From Paralvinella palmiformis (Eukaryota > Annelida > Polychaeta > Terebellida > Alvinellidae), in NCBI GenBank assembly GCA_025642065.1, contig JAODUP010000082.1:240001-304000 (forward strand): 64,000 bases of DNA, in the 5' to 3' direction. Numbering within the stretch: the first letter of the stretch is position 1; each line of letters opens with the position of its first letter. The translations under genes were made by a program, and so were the position numbers. Below are positions 1 to 13,722 of the stretch, in pieces. The notes beneath the pieces are model-generated. The model made no database searches. It had not been told where the DNA came from and saw nothing but the letters and a program-made list of their open reading frames with translations.

Positions 1-69
1 GTACATCATCAACAGGTTGTTAGGAGCAGCTTCCCGGGACAGTACTGAGTTACAGCAGGTCATGTCGAG
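1..69 (+). CDS. 3' end of a coding exon, unidentified gene (partial)
   Basis: Reading frame 2 is open over the whole segment and gives a protein-like stretch containing INRLLGAASRDSTELQQ; frames 1 and 3 each contain a stop. The segment ends at a strong eukaryotic splice donor (GAG|GTGAGT, donor GT at 70-71), leaving two bases of the next codon. The exon start is outside the window. I do not recognise the protein family and assign no function. The call rests on the uninterrupted frame plus the donor; 69 bases can be open by chance, so the gene itself is probable rather than certain. The next exon would lie to the right on the + strand; the only nearby candidate is at 7643-7708. Confidence 0.5.
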
Positions 70-963
70 GTGAGTAGATTAACTTATGGCTAGAAGAGAT
101 AGATCATGCACTATGTGCACATGTATTTTTCGCGTTGAAAAAAATCCTGTACAATAAGCAATACGAGTGTTCGTGCGCACGCGGGCGCGCATGTGTGTGT
201 TAGCACATTGTTAAGTGGAATAATAGATCATGGAATGACTTCCTCTATCTCACGGAGGTCATGCAATATTGAAGTATGACACATCCATCACGCCGCCACC
301 CTCCCCCCCACATCCCCATCATAAACACGAGGTTAAGTTGCTCTCTATTTTGGTTCTTGTTCCATCTCACATCTTCTAACACTCGTCTGTAGATTACCAG
401 CCGAGCAGAAATACACAAAAAAAAACATTCACTACTATAGCCGTCAAACTTATCAAACTAATGCCTAGATAAGGCAAACAAGACCCTCAGATGTTCCGCG
501 TAAAACAGGTAAACAACATGGTATGGTAGCTCCCCCTATTATCGCCCACGGATACGGTACCGTGGCTAATTATATCCCGAGCGATAAACGAGACACAGAT
601 AAACGGTTCCTCTGATCCTGCCAGAGTCGTGAGTCCGCCTGGTTGATGACGATACCGACGATACACCACCTGTCAATTGGCCTTGGTGTCGGGATTTGAT
701 TAACTGGATCCGTCCAGGTACGTTGAAAGCCGGTATTTGTAAACACAAATAACAGATATCCCGACGCCGCCGCAGTGTTTACTTGTGGTTTGCAGACCGA
801 CCCGACTCGTCCCAAACCCAAATGACGATGGTATTAAGACTTTAACAACCTCTAACTCATTTTGCTGTATTTTTGTTGTTTGATGTAATTGTTCTTGTTG
901 GTCAACTTCTGGCTCACGGCGCTTTTCGAAATAGTCATCTCCACGCCACACAAACACCCCCCC

Positions 964-994
<31 letters not shown>

Positions 995-1809
995 ATGTTC
1001 CAGAAAGTGTTTATCTATTATGATTTCTTTGTTTATGCGCGCTTCGTTAGTAACGCGTAATAGCTAATAAAACGAAAATCAGAGCGAGATCAAATTCGAA
1101 ATGCATGACGTCACACCATATTAGCCGCCACACGCAGAGACTCGAATGTTACCACAGAAAGATCCCAAATCCGAGAACATAACTCGTGTGGTTTAAGGGG
1201 AAAATTTATATTTAAAAAAAGAGTAAAATGTACCCTATTGGGAATCGACCACAAAGTAGGTCAAAACATGATCTATTTATAGACTGGAGCGCTGATACAG
1301 TCGCCAACGACGAAAATATGTTCCGGATGCAGGTAGGGAGGGATCCAGTATGGCAGACCTGACGATGATTGCCATCTCGACAAGTGGGCCAGCCACTGTT
1401 AAACCTATGCCGAGAACTTAAAACGATATTCGTGCGCTTCTTGTGAAGTGGCCACAAACTATTCACTTCCAATAACAATTGACTGTACGCGCCTTTCGTA
1501 AATAGTGCCTGCCAATAATTATTGAATCGTTTTAGTCGTTTTCATTCATCGCCAGCGAGGTTGCTGTTTAGTTTCAAAACGTTTTCATATAGTTTTGTTC
1601 CGAAAGCTGGAGTTTTTCAAGTCTGAATCGAGCTTGCGCCGTGTTAACAGACAACAGAGGTCCAACTGTTTATCAGTTAACTGTTAAACCATCGCCCAAG
1701 ACACACGTCCTTGGTGCATTAGTGCTTAAAGCAATCCTTTTGTGGCCAATACCGTTTTCAGACAAGGCCAAGGACAATGACTTTTAACGCCATGTTTATT
1801 CAGTCTATC

Positions 1810-1810
<1 letters not shown>

Positions 1811-1843
<33 letters not shown>

Positions 1844-1871
1844 GTTATTATTATTATTATTATTATTATTT
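1811..1871. repeat. TTA trinucleotide microsatellite
   Basis: About 20 units of TTA with one GTT interruption. Confidence 0.95.
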
Positions 1872-2562
1872 ACTACAAGTTAGACACGGAACTTACCGTT
1901 TCGTGGTTAGAAACGGCGTAAACAATCTGTGTTTACGCGGATCACTTTGATCTCGTTCGGTGATGTGACCCAGAGATTGGTGATGTTACACACACAACCA
2001 AACAAATGCCGGGCTGGGATTCGTGTACGACTAAAACCAAACGCATACACGTTGATTAGGCCAGTACACGACGATCCAGCCAGCCATAACAAGGCACCAA
2101 TATTGTCGAGTGAAAAATGCCTTCTGATTGTTGTCAAAAGCTGGAATTTCAGCGTACTCGCAATTAAAATATCGAAGTATTAAAATTCCATTTGTGTTTG
2201 AAAATACGTACTGGCTTAAATTAGTCGTATCTATAGTTTTAATAGGGAATTGTATATTTCAAAGTAGGATGGTGGAAAAATCATTTAAGGAAGGATATTT
2301 CAAAGATCTGTAAATAAAAACACGAACAAAGAATCAGTTTTGACGTCATTTAAACGTAAAATTCGTTGCCAAGGAGATAACATGCTGCCGTCGATTTCAA
2401 AATTTTAAATGTTTGGTTTCACCAAATTCTTTGGAAATTTTCAACTTACTTGGATCTTACTATCCGTAATTGGATACCACAAAGAGTTCTTTGCGAATAT
2501 TCGATTCCGTTCGTTTTCACTCGACAAGTTCCAACGGGCAGAGCTGTTTACTGAAGTCATCT

Positions 2563-2580
2563 ATGTGTGTGTGTGTGTGC

Positions 2581-2613
<33 letters not shown>

Positions 2614-2618
2614 TGTGT
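2563..2618. repeat. GT/GC alternating purine-pyrimidine tract
   Basis: A GT run, then a run of alternating CG, then a second GT run. The whole tract alternates purine and pyrimidine, the composition that favours Z-DNA. Confidence 0.9.
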
Positions 2619-2891
2619 AGTTTGGCTCGGTTATGTGTATAATGTAACCACTCTGTGTGTGTCAACACAGACCATGCGTGTATTTTCTGTTGTATAATTA
2701 ATTACCCATATGGTGGTGACCAGTTCACAAAGTGATCCGTGTCGACACAAACTTATAACGTCGTTTCTATTTTCAGAAAAACGAAATTTATTTATTACTT
2801 GCATGATATATGTGAAATAGTGACTAATACTGTCAATAAATGGCTTTAAGCTACATAAAAAAAGTTTATATATCTAGAACCCCCCCCTCTG

Positions 2892-2925
<34 letters not shown>

Positions 2926-5200
2926 TACCAATGTCATATACGGATAGAAAAGTTTTAAACGTTCAAATATCGCATGATGTACTATATTTCATTGATAACA
3001 ACCCTTAGTACGGCCGACGATTCAAATTTCACCTTGGTCAGCTCGATCGCAATTACCTTTACCAAAGTAAAAGGTTATCATCCTCATTCTACACGCCAAG
3101 GTAAACAGCAGGTCACCTCTAACGTGGCATTATAAAAACAGACAATCCGAACATCAACTTCCGCTGCAGTTTCGGGTGAGAATGCCAAACGAACTGAACT
3201 GGATTGCTGGCAGTAAGGCGTCTGATTACCTTGTAGGATATATTTGATTACGTTTGGACAGGTATTCATCCCTCAAAGATGCCTAAACTGTGATAAGGTT
3301 GCGCCTACGAATTGGCGTTACCGGGTTCAGAAATCGGAGCGGAACTCGGCCATGATTGTGTATCTTTCTTGCGAAAATCAATTTCTACTCCATTTTTCAA
3401 ATAAGAGAAGGAGAGGGCAAAAAGAGCTACGCAACTCGTCTATTACCACGAAGACTTATCTTATGTTAACAAAATATTGATTTGCGGGAGACGGGCGGGG
3501 ACAATATTTGATCTGAGACGACGAAACGGTTTTAGAAAATCAGAATATTTGTTTCAGATTTGATACGTGTAAATCTTCAATAGGAATACATGTTTTTAAA
3601 CAGGATCCGGACGACGATATGCGACGATATGGCGGAATTCCATACTCTTCAATTACTATGGGAGTAATCCAGAATACGGTATCGTGTTATCCCTAAACAA
3701 GTACTAATATCTTGTTGGATCACCTTAACAAGGACGTGACCTTCTTACCTGCTAAACAAGAATGACCAGTTGTTCTTTTCCCGGATCATCCATTCATCCA
3801 TCACCTACATGGTCTCCGGAACCCGCCGTTTGATGAGTCTATTAGAGAAACATAGCCATCTTGCTGTTTTCTTCCTTGTGTTACCATTTTTCAAGGTCAT
3901 ACCATGATGTACCGACTCATCTGTTCATGGGAAGAAAGCACAAGCTATCTCTTTAAAACTGTCCGTCGTGGAAAGTGGCCTTGTTAAATTACTATCTCTT
4001 TCTACCCCCCCTCCCCCTCTCTCTCTAGCTAATTAACTAATTATCGCTCCGTATGTCTACCTATCTGTCTATCTGCGTATCTGTCTAATGAAAAATTAGG
4101 ATTGGGATAAAGTCCTCTTTTTTTGGGGGGGGGGTCCTAGTCTAGCTAGACAAGAGAAAATTTAAACAAATCACAGAACGGTTAGATTGACCAATAAGAA
4201 GCAACACAATCAAAATTAAATTAGGTCACTGTGCTATTGAGTTAACAATTGGAAAGCTTATGATTTGTGGCAAATAGGTGTGTGTGTGCGTGTGTGTTGT
4301 GTGTGTGTGTGTGTGTTACACAAGCAAACCACGAGGCGTCATTGTAAGAAATATGGGTTAAATATGGATATTATTGTACTCGTTCTTGTCGTCCTCACTG
4401 CCATATATGTGGACTATTTCGGCCTATTTTCGGATTATACATTCGATTTTTTGTCGAGGAACTGTTCTGGGTTTTAATAAAACTAGACGTTGTTCGTTAG
4501 TTGCCTACCTCGGGGTCTACACACTGATAAAAGATGGTTTGTGAGCTGCTACAAGGTTAATTAGTAAACAGTTAGCCACGGTGGAGACACGGCCGTTACT
4601 GACTAACCTTGTACGTTCCCCAAATGCTCGCCGTATTAAAAAACAAACGAGAAACACGTGTGTGCGAAGCGAATGTCTTTGTGCGAACTATTTGCCGAAA
4701 TGGATGATATGAGGTAGCTGAGTTTGTTGAGGGCAAAGAATGCGGTTATGTGCTTCTTGGGCTCAGAGTTAAATACCAAGTAAGTTGCAATTAAAATAAT
4801 TATTTTAAAGATGTTTATATATATTATTCATCTTACGACTTTTATATGAAGTGTTAGTTCAGTATTTGAGCAAACATTAACTTGTTACTATCCTCTTTGA
4901 CCGTTGTTTGTGACCATCAACTATAATTAGAATAGCCCCGTCGTCATTTGAATCATGGGGAAGCCTCATATAAGATTGACCTCAGTCAGTGTGACGATAA
5001 GAAAACCTCATTTGTGATTGTGCTCAGTGAATTGCAATCAGCATAAACCTAATGAAACATTCGCTGTATGGCAACTAAATGAGCTGTGACAATCACTTGA
5101 CGGTACATATTCAAAACTTAGGTTTCTATATTTTAACTGAGAAGTATTTGTTCATGGAGGTGAAAGAGAAGACATGGACCCAATGACATTTATTAACAAG

Positions 5201-5201
<1 letters not shown>

Positions 5202-5243
<42 letters not shown>

Positions 5244-5280
5244 ACAGATTTGACAGGCTAAACAACTCAACTATCTCTCA

Positions 5281-5313
<33 letters not shown>

Positions 5314-5334
5314 TGTGTGTGTGTGTGTGTGTGT
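5202..5334. repeat. Composite TA, CT and GT microsatellites
   Basis: A TA run at 5202-5240, about 30 bases of unique sequence, then a CT run passing directly into a GT run that ends near 5334. Confidence 0.9.
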
Positions 5335-5603
5335 AAAAAGATGCCAATAGTCAGATATGATAAAAGGAAATCTTGCAACCTCACTCTCCAGTGTTAAACA
5401 GATTTGTGAGTTGTACAATGTTGTGATAATTGGTAATATTTAGCAACATTCAATCCCAGCCATAGATTATGTATATTAGAAAGTCATCCCCAAACTCACA
5501 TCAACCAGTCAGATACTATTCCAGCTACACGAGTCTCAGATCAAGTCATATTGTGATTTTGTGTTTAGTGTAGGTGCTCTACTTCACGGAACAAGTCGCC
5601 AGG

Positions 5604-5646
<43 letters not shown>

Positions 5647-6821
5647 GACCTGTGTGTCCAAAGTGCAGACAAGAGTTGTTGAACTCAACATTAATCAAGT
5701 TGATAAAAAAATATAGAGACCAAAATAATGAGTTTGGCTTCAGTTCATATAGACATCCCCATTCATAATATTTACCACAGCCCAGAGAACTGCTTCAGAC
5801 AGTTGTCAATACAAATAACGAATTCTGCGCAAAATTACCATCTCCAGTGACAGGCAGATAATGTTTATGTTGGGTTAATGGCGCCATCTCTAGGGGGAAT
5901 TGTGGAATTAAGGACAACGTTTTCGAATTAGCATTTCCTCGTGATTTCAGTTCCCTTCGTGCTAATTTCTAATTTCAGAGACCATTGGGTGTTTTCTCGA
6001 CGTCATAGTTTTTAATTTGGTTTAATTTGGCGTAATTAGAATATGGGTGGCGAATAAAATGGTAAATAAATTAGGTTAAAAGCTAGGTCACTCGGGAAAG
6101 ATAAGCGCCAACAGTAACCATGGATACTATAATGATTGCGTCACTTCCTTCAGTGTTTACTTGTTGACGGATAAATTTTATACTTTACTAGACCCATTCT
6201 AATTACTAAATTGCATCTTAGGGATTCTATATCAGCATAACGTGTTTTCTTCTTCTTCGTTTAATGGTACCATCATTGTTTTTGAAAAGTTTTGTATTTC
6301 CACAACAGTTTAATGCAGAGCCAATCAACACATTTACTTATTTCTACCTCCACACGAAACTGGGTTAACATAGTACCCAAGAAGTGATGGAGACTTCAGT
6401 CTGAAAGTTTACATCATCTAAGCACTTAAAGTGAAAGCATTAGATCTACCGCTTACCATCTACTTTTTGTTTATCTTGTGGTGAGTAGAAAAACGAAAGT
6501 GGATCGCTTTGTGGCCACAAACTCAACGCGCAGACTAACTGGGTCAGCCAAAGTCGTCCGCGGCAAAAAAATGCGAGTTCAACGAAACTGTCGAGTTGAT
6601 GCGGGACCGTGTTAATCTGGTAGCAATTTTTTAACGACTAGTCTAAACAAGATCTACCTGAACACGTGGTACTGATATTTATAGACATTTTTTTAAACTT
6701 TAAGTACGTTATTTAAATAATACTGGCATACTATTATATATTATATGAAGTATGAAGTGTATGAAGTGAACCAACGAAAATTAGCCCCAACTACCCTCAA
6801 AAGTTGGGTATAAAGTATTTT

Positions 6822-6822
<1 letters not shown>

Positions 6823-6876
<54 letters not shown>
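6823..6876. repeat. TA dinucleotide tract
   Basis: About 27 uninterrupted TA units, flanked by AT-rich unique sequence. Confidence 0.95.
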
Positions 6877-6877
<1 letters not shown>

Positions 6878-7279
6878 GTATTACCCCTCAATTACTAAAT
6901 AATAATTATGTAATTTACAAAATCAAGAAAAACATAAAACTATCGGTGCTGACAAGATGTATCGTATCTACGATCTCGGTGTATTACAGGCTTCAATCCT
7001 GAGGTAGTTACATCTATTTTCAGCCGCTTCATCCTTCATTATATCACATCCTAACATGTGGTCGATACACCTGTTATACAGTTTATTGTTGCTTCGGTTA
7101 CTTTAGTTTTATAGATGTTACTTCAAACAAATTCCTCTCATTATTAATGAGTACATATGAAATATATGTAAACAATCACAGCCATATCGTATCTCTGCCA
7201 ACCGAAACTTATCTGCTATACGTCAATTAGTAGAGAGATCTGTAAATCCCTCGGTCGTGGCACTGTTATCTGTTTACAG

Positions 7280-7311
<32 letters not shown>

Positions 7312-7515
7312 ACGACTCTCTACCATATGTTCTGAGTGTCGCCAACGTTAAAACTCACTGACTCACTGACTCGCTCATAGGTACCTCAACGGTACAGTGG
7401 TTAGATTAATGCAATAGAACCCTCCATACCTGTGTTTTCCTGTGGTTTCGTCCTGAGATCATGTATCACAGATGTGATGAGCTTCAGACCAAACAAACCA
7501 CTAACTCATATGCTT

Positions 7516-7552
<37 letters not shown>

Positions 7553-7642
7553 TGGAAACAATGGGACTTGTCTGCTAGGATGCTATAGGATCTAGGTTGA
7601 GTGTCTTAATGAACTGCATCTCTTTCACTCTCTTTCTCACAG

Positions 7643-7708
7643 ACTTATCCTCCGACAACGATCTTATACACTCATCCGAGTATCTGGTGTCAAACATGTT
7701 TCTCAAAG
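7643..7708 (+). CDS. Candidate internal exon, unidentified
   Basis: A pyrimidine-rich run (CTCTCTTTCTCACAG) gives a good acceptor at 7641-7642, and AAAG|GTAAAT gives a good donor at 7709. The 66 bases between are open in all three frames; the most protein-like frame contains SSDNDLIHSSEYLV. At 66 bases the exon keeps phase. If it belonged to the same gene as the exon at 1-69, the phase carried over (two bases) would select a different frame, containing RSYTLIRVSGVKHVS, so either an exon lies between them or the genes differ. I do not recognise either peptide. A chance pairing of splice-like sites is a real alternative. Confidence 0.35.
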
Positions 7709-7985
7709 GTAAATGCCTAAAAACAAGTTGCCGGAAAGGCCATCTGCCACTATGAGGGTGGCCTCCGTTGAGTCCTTATTATGTAGGTCATCACACTACA
7801 GACAGCACTCTACCTTCTAACAATTTGACTTATAAATGTGTACCAACAGATTGTTTTTGTCACGTCTACATGGAAAATGGCATCAGATTGTGTTACACTA
7901 TTGCTCTAAACAAGTATGTTTGTATACAAAAAAATCTCTACCCTCCCATTCCTCCCATTCCTCCCTCTCCCCTCCTCTATCCCCC

Positions 7986-8029
<44 letters not shown>

Positions 8030-8510
8030 AAAACGAGCACACTTCTTTTATGTCTATCTTAATTGTGTAATGGATATATCATTGAAGAAAGTCGAAACAT
8101 TATACGATGTTTACACGTATTAGAATGGGGGTTGGGGGGTGAGGCGAGCATATATTGCATATATGTAGCACGTATACATTATGGTAGCAACAATATAACA
8201 TAAACTTTACAGGATAGAGATAATACATGCATTATACGATATAGATTACATGCACATTATAGAATACATATTACGCATATATTACAGGATACAGAATAAT
8301 TACAATTGTTATGTAATTATTATTCAATTCTAAACTTATTTTTGGAGTGATTCGGAAAAATGGACGTTCTTTCCCTGAGTTAGTTTGTCTGATGTGTATT
8401 GTTATATATGTGTATCGGGGAGGGGGATACACTGATATGTACAGTACGAAGAGATTATGCGTGTTGTATATTTGGGTACATATAGAATGTATATACAAAA
8501 GACAGGACGG
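7709..8510. other. Non-coding, low-complexity stretch
   Basis: No supported gene. CT then GT runs occur at 7987-8029. From 8150 to 8300 there is a degenerate repetition of ATTACA/ATATAG-like words without a fixed period. The reading frames here pass through these repeats. Confidence 0.55.
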
Positions 8511-8692
8511 TGATGATGATGATGATGATGATGTTGAGTTGAATTGTTCAGTTTCGGCGCAGGTCACAGTTGAAACATATGGCTGAAGGGCGACTCCTTA
8601 GGGAGTACAGGTATGAGGCTATTTCGAACCCACAACTTGGATGTATGTAGTGCAGCGCTCTATTCACTGTGCTGTCGGAGAGCCCCACGAGA
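8511..8692 (-). mobile_element. tRNA-derived SINE with ATC tail
   Basis: Read on the minus strand, the element begins with a tRNA-like head. It has an A-box-like region near GAATAGAGCGC and a B box GGGTTCGAAAT, the usual internal RNA polymerase III promoter parts. A short body follows, and it ends in an ATC repeat (8511-8535). Architecture and tail match those of the other tRNA-SINEs here, but the head sequence differs, so I treat it as a separate family. No target duplication was seen. Confidence 0.65.
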
Positions 8693-10938
8693 CAGAATGT
8701 GTTAATGAGTAGAGGACCTTTTTTTCTGAGCTGTTGTTCGATTTGAACGCAAACATAGAACAATAACAACATACACCCCTGAGAGTAAGCATGATTTAAA
8801 ATGACGCCTGTTATACCGCTGGTTGGTCAACAAATCGCATACCGGACGGTAGTGTACCATGGCTACAAGGAATGTACATTCCATCCTCTTTATTTACGCC
8901 GGGTAAACCAGAAGGATTTTGTTATTCTGACCCATTCACCCTTAAAAACGAATCTTGGGAACGCTATTTTTTTAATAGTGACCTGCTTTGACACAGATCG
9001 AAGACTCTAACATAAACGCGGTGAGTTTTGATTGCCTAATGTTCGCATACAGGTCTCGATAAGGGTCGTAAATTACAATAGTTCTCTTTAAAAGGCCTTC
9101 ATTTAAAACTGCCACGAAGGCGCCTTGAAAATCGGCTAATATAATACACTGAATTGGTACTAAATCTTCCAAACGCTGGAATAAATATTACATGAATGTT
9201 TCAATTTGTTGACGTTATTGAAAACGAAATGGACTATTTGTGAAACAAAAAAAACAGAACCTCGGAGTCGATCTTTCGTCACATTGTCTGTGTTTTGGCG
9301 GATTTTTTTATTTATTCCATGCTCCTAACGTTATATCTTTGATGGGCGTGGATTTGGAGAAAAGCGTACAAGAATAAAAAGTTGTTGTTATTGTTGATGT
9401 TAGCGGGGGTGGGGGGGGGGGGGTTGGCATGAGTTTGTTTTAATTTAAAGGATAGGATTAGCTTGAATAGTTACGCGTTATTAGAATTTAACCAAATATA
9501 TGGGGAACACAAAAAGGGTGGGTTAAGCAATTCTTTGGTGACCAATATCGAATGTCGTATAATTCTAATAATAATAATAATAATAAAAACGTTTTATGCG
9601 CATTAATAGTCTCTCTATCAAATATATCTTGCAATGTGCAAGTTATACATATAATACGTGTTTTATCGGTAGAAACATGGTGATTGTGTCTATACGGATC
9701 GCTTTAAGCAAGCCACTATGTGGATAATTAATTAGGCAGCAAAATAGGCACGCATGGTTGGTTTTGGTACGCAGAGAGTGGTGACATCCCACACATAACC
9801 GAGCAAAACTATGCCAAAAGACACATGTTGATGACAGAACAGAATATTCATGAGGCTCATTAATGTCATTCGATTGCTGCTCCAAATATGAAATTCTGCG
9901 TATGAGTAATTGAAATGTCCACGTATTTATAATGTCTTCAGCGTTTAATAAAATTGTATTTATAACTATTAAGTTCCATCAGCTCCATTTGGCTCTTAAG
10001 TGGTAACCATCACAACGTCCCATTCTGTCTTCTCGGCACACCCAGAGAGAGAGAGAGAGAGAGAGAGAGAGCATCTCTCTCTCTTTCTGTGTGTGTGTGT
10101 GTGTGTCATAATAGCAATTTTGGTTGACTGGTTTGAGTAGCCTTTAGTCGTTCTGGTTAATGTTACCATCTTCGTACTAGTGCTGTTGATCCAGACCAAT
10201 ATTTATCCATCTCTCAACAAGACCAGTTCTCTTTGATCTCCCGGAGACGTCACTGGGCACTCTGCTCTCTCACTCTCTCCTCTCTCGCCCTCTCTCTTCA
10301 AGATCCAGAAATTGCCCCCCACGTCGTCTGAACTTCAAACGCTACCGAAAGTGGGCAACCGGAAATGGAAACAAATTGAAATATCAATGGCTCCATTTCC
10401 GTTCGGCGGCGCGCGATAATAGGCGAAGAACGAGGCCGACTCCTATCGCATACCCTCGTCCGGGGAGCCGCCGACATCCGCGGAACTCTTTTTTATGGCG
10501 TAAGTTTCGGATTCAAGCGAAGGTCAAGAGGCCAGTGCCGTTTCTCCGGGAAGCCAGCGCGTATCATCCGCGGTCAGTTATCAGAAAGGAAAAAAGACCC
10601 AGATCTGCTTTAGGTAGAGGTTCTACCTGCTACATCAATCTATATGCTCCCCAAACAGAATGTGATGTTATGATGACTTCTGGCGTGAATGAAATAATAG
10701 CTCTAAGGTCTGATGTTTCTCTGTGCAGACGGCAGCTGTTTGTTGATAAACCGCGGGATGCTTGGAGGAACCGGAAACGACCCTGTGGCTGAGATCTAAG
10801 AGGTCATCGTATCCCCGGCTATCTGTGGGGTGATGGGATCAAACTGTCATTTTCATAGGAAAAATTGACGGAGAAGAATCGATTTTTTTCTTTATTACGT
10901 ACAGAAGAAATGGTTTTCTCTCTCTCTCTGTGTGATTG

Positions 10939-10940
<2 letters not shown>

Positions 10941-10974
<34 letters not shown>

Positions 10975-10988
10975 TGTGTGGTGTGTGC
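10941..10988. repeat. GT dinucleotide tract
   Basis: GT run with one GA interruption, preceded by a short CT run. Confidence 0.9.
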
Positions 10989-11384
10989 TAGATCAACTAA
11001 TTTTGTTAACACCCCTGCACAACACTTGTATTGCGCACACAATTTTCTGGGCAGCCGTAATCTTGCAACGATGTTTGAAAATGTCATTAGAAAATGATGC
11101 TGTCCGTAGGATTCAGAAATTTCCAAAAGACATGTAGCTTAAGTTCTCTAAAAATAGACGTTTTCTTCTTTCTTATTAACAAAGCATTATTGTAATATTC
11201 TATTTCTACGAAATTTTGATTAATGATGAATAGTCCAATTGATTTGACGCAGCATTGTTGTGTTGAGATGGATGCAATGTCATTGTTATACAATATGTTA
11301 TCAGTGTTACAGACCATGCTACTGTGTGTGTACGTATGAAATAGGCAGGTCGAAATATGGATAGATAGAAAGACCAAACGATTG

Positions 11385-11397
11385 AGATAGATAGATA

Positions 11398-11460
<63 letters not shown>
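11385..11460. repeat. GATA then GA microsatellite
   Basis: Four GATA units pass into about 30 uninterrupted GA units. Confidence 0.95.
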
Positions 11461-11463
<3 letters not shown>

Positions 11464-11894
11464 CCTCTTAACCAACTATTTCTTCACACAATAATTTTTC
11501 ATACTTTCTATTCACCATTTACCTTGACGAAAACTTGGCATAATTGAAGCCATTATGCCTCCTATACTAGTACACAAACATCAATTTCGTACATTTAGAC
11601 ACAACTCATAGCCAGTCACCCGTGACTGATTTGATTTTCAGGTAAAACTTACCACTATTGCCGTGGGCTGCGTTAGATTTGACTGTTCAGTTGTGGTAGA
11701 GCAATTATAGAACAAAACATTGTGTGTATGGTATTTTTCTGTAGCGAATTCTTGTTTTTTTTTAAATCCTTCTTGTAGCTGATTTTTATTCCCTTGAAAC
11801 GATGGTGATATTCTGGCGGCGAAACTTTTAACTAGAATGAAGGCCAACGTTCGTAAGGAGTCCCACAAAGTGTGAAGTAATTAGTTAAACCGGA

Positions 11895-11914
11895 TCTCTC
11901 TCTCTTTCTCTCTC

Positions 11915-11949
<35 letters not shown>

Positions 11950-11969
11950 TGTGTGTGTGTGTGTGTGTG
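11895..11969. repeat. CT then GT microsatellite
   Basis: An interrupted CT run is joined directly to a GT run. Confidence 0.9.
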
Positions 11970-12075
11970 ACATTAAATCTCTCTTCAGCATAGAACAGAG
12001 GCTTCTCTGTATCCAGTTCCCTGAAAAATCGTTCATACGTTGTATTCACAATTCGTGGTTACTTGTGTCAGTGCC

Positions 12076-12077
<2 letters not shown>

Positions 12078-12151
<74 letters not shown>

Positions 12152-12160
12152 ACACACACA
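12078..12160. repeat. CA dinucleotide array
   Basis: About 40 CA units with one phase slip (ACC) near the right end. Confidence 0.95.
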
Positions 12161-13619
12161 TTAATACAAAATTGCCATAGTGCTGTCATTACTCACCCGA
12201 GTACAGTAGACCACTCCCAATCATTATCCAGTAATTTTCTCTATACGTGAATGCCTTCGGTAATCAAATTACAAAGAATCCCGGAAGTTAAGGTCGTTTG
12301 TTGATGAAAGATATTGATGTGATATTTAATTATTCTTGCATTTACGAAAAGGTCATTTAATTAGAAGTGACAATAGCATTGTCGAAATGTTGGTTTTCTC
12401 ATTATCTCTTTACAGGCATGTTTCATTTAGATGTGTGTTTATTTATTTGTTTGTTTTATTTGTTTGTTTGTTATAATAAGTTTGTCTTCTGTAGAAATCG
12501 ATGACCTTTTTACGGCGGCGTTTGGATACCTCTGTTGTTGAGTTAGGCGTCTTTGAGCTCGATCTTGGTCTTTTGGAAATCTTTCCATCTTGTATCTGGA
12601 ATTCCTAGCATCCCTCCTGTGATTTTTGAGCGGTTACCTGACATATGTATTTTAGCTCGATATAACACGCGAATCCCACCACAACCAAGTCCGAATGCAT
12701 TAACAGTACTTGATTCATTCCCGTGAACTGTCATTTATCCAGAATAGTATAAGGGAATAAAAAACAGTAAATGTTACATAGAAGAGTCTAAATGTTAAAG
12801 TATAAATTAATTAGCACACAGCGGTAATGATATTTTTTGGAGAGCGGACTTTGTTCCCAGAATCGTACATCTGTTGAACAATGAGATAATCATTAACAAG
12901 AGAGAAAACTTCGGAATAGAAGAGATTACTCCGTTCTGGATAAAATATTTGATCCAATCGCTAGAGGCGCTGCATGTATACCATATTAAAATAATTATGC
13001 ACATTTTATTTAGCTTTTATACAAGAAGTAATCGACACAAATCGAGGTATTTTATGTGATCCTTTGTTACTTAATAGAATTATTGAATGTTTTATTAATT
13101 TGTCACGAGCGTGATGTTAATGGTATTAACAACTTAAAGGAAACAAACAGTGACATAGCGGATGACGCTGACAGCTCATCATCACAAAAGACCACACTCA
13201 GCAAAATGGTGGCAATTGGATTTACAGATTTAACAGCTAAATCCGGTATTTTCATTCATTTCTCTGAACTTGAACAGAAAAATATCGTCTGAAACGCAGT
13301 TCCGAAATGTATCTTATGGACAACCAGTGGGTTCTAGCTTCAGTGATGGTGCCATAGCTAGTGATGTTTAGAAGCAACTGTTGATTGCTGTGACAAATGT
13401 TGCGCTAAGATTCGGCGGCTAACCGTCGCATTTTTTGTTAACAATACGAGTATGCTACTGGTCTGTAACCGCAGCTATATTCAGACACCTAATGAATGAT
13501 AACAGGCCTTTAGTGCATGCAATACATTGAATCGATTACTCTTAATTGACATGGAAAAAATTTCTGTATTTAACTTGGGAAAGAAGTTGGACTCTACCAC
13601 TCTGCTAACAGAGTTTAAA

Positions 13620-13722
13620 TACCGGCGTGGCTATGTCTGAAGGATGTTTCATCGTTAACTTTGGAAGTCCCTCGACCCGCTTGGCCTACCATGTGCACAA
13701 AAGTGGCCGCAAAACAACAACA
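13620..13722 (+). mobile_element. SINE family A, 3' fragment
   Basis: This holds the body shared with the copies at 15294, 26801 and 27887: TCTGAAGG, GTTTCATC, CCTACCATGTGCACAAAAGTGG and the CGCAAAAC end. The tRNA-like head is missing, so this copy is truncated at its 5' end. The tail is a short AAC repeat rather than ATC. Confidence 0.75.

Larger units (their letters stand above)
70..7642. other. Non-coding stretch, probable intron or intergenic
   Basis: No supported gene. The reading frames here are short and mostly run through simple repeats. Repeats include AT at 964-991, CT/GT at 2881-2926, GT at 4278-4316, TTA at 5606-5645, TC at 7281-7309 and AT at 7523-7551, plus the longer tracts listed separately. 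The segment around 490-960 is less AT-rich and carries overlapping minus-strand frames of 60-85 codons that resemble no family I know. The segment at 7340-7500 ends in ACTC-type repeats and may be an old SINE. Confidence 0.6.
8693..13619. other. Gene-poor stretch with microsatellites
   Basis: No supported gene. It holds GA/CT/GT tracts at 10045-10107, the longer arrays listed separately, and mostly unique AT-rich sequence. The segment at 10300-10790 is richer in CpG and contains a 138-codon frame of basic, arginine-rich composition that I do not accept as a gene. Confidence 0.5.

Noticed and set aside
487..957. Overlapping minus-strand frames near the left edge
   Set aside because: Three overlapping frames of similar length with no domain and no splice signals; probably chance in a less AT-rich stretch.
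10376..10792. 138-codon arginine-rich frame
   Set aside because: Composition looks like translated CpG-rich non-coding DNA; no domain, no splice or promoter context. A neighbouring frame starts well but hits two stops.
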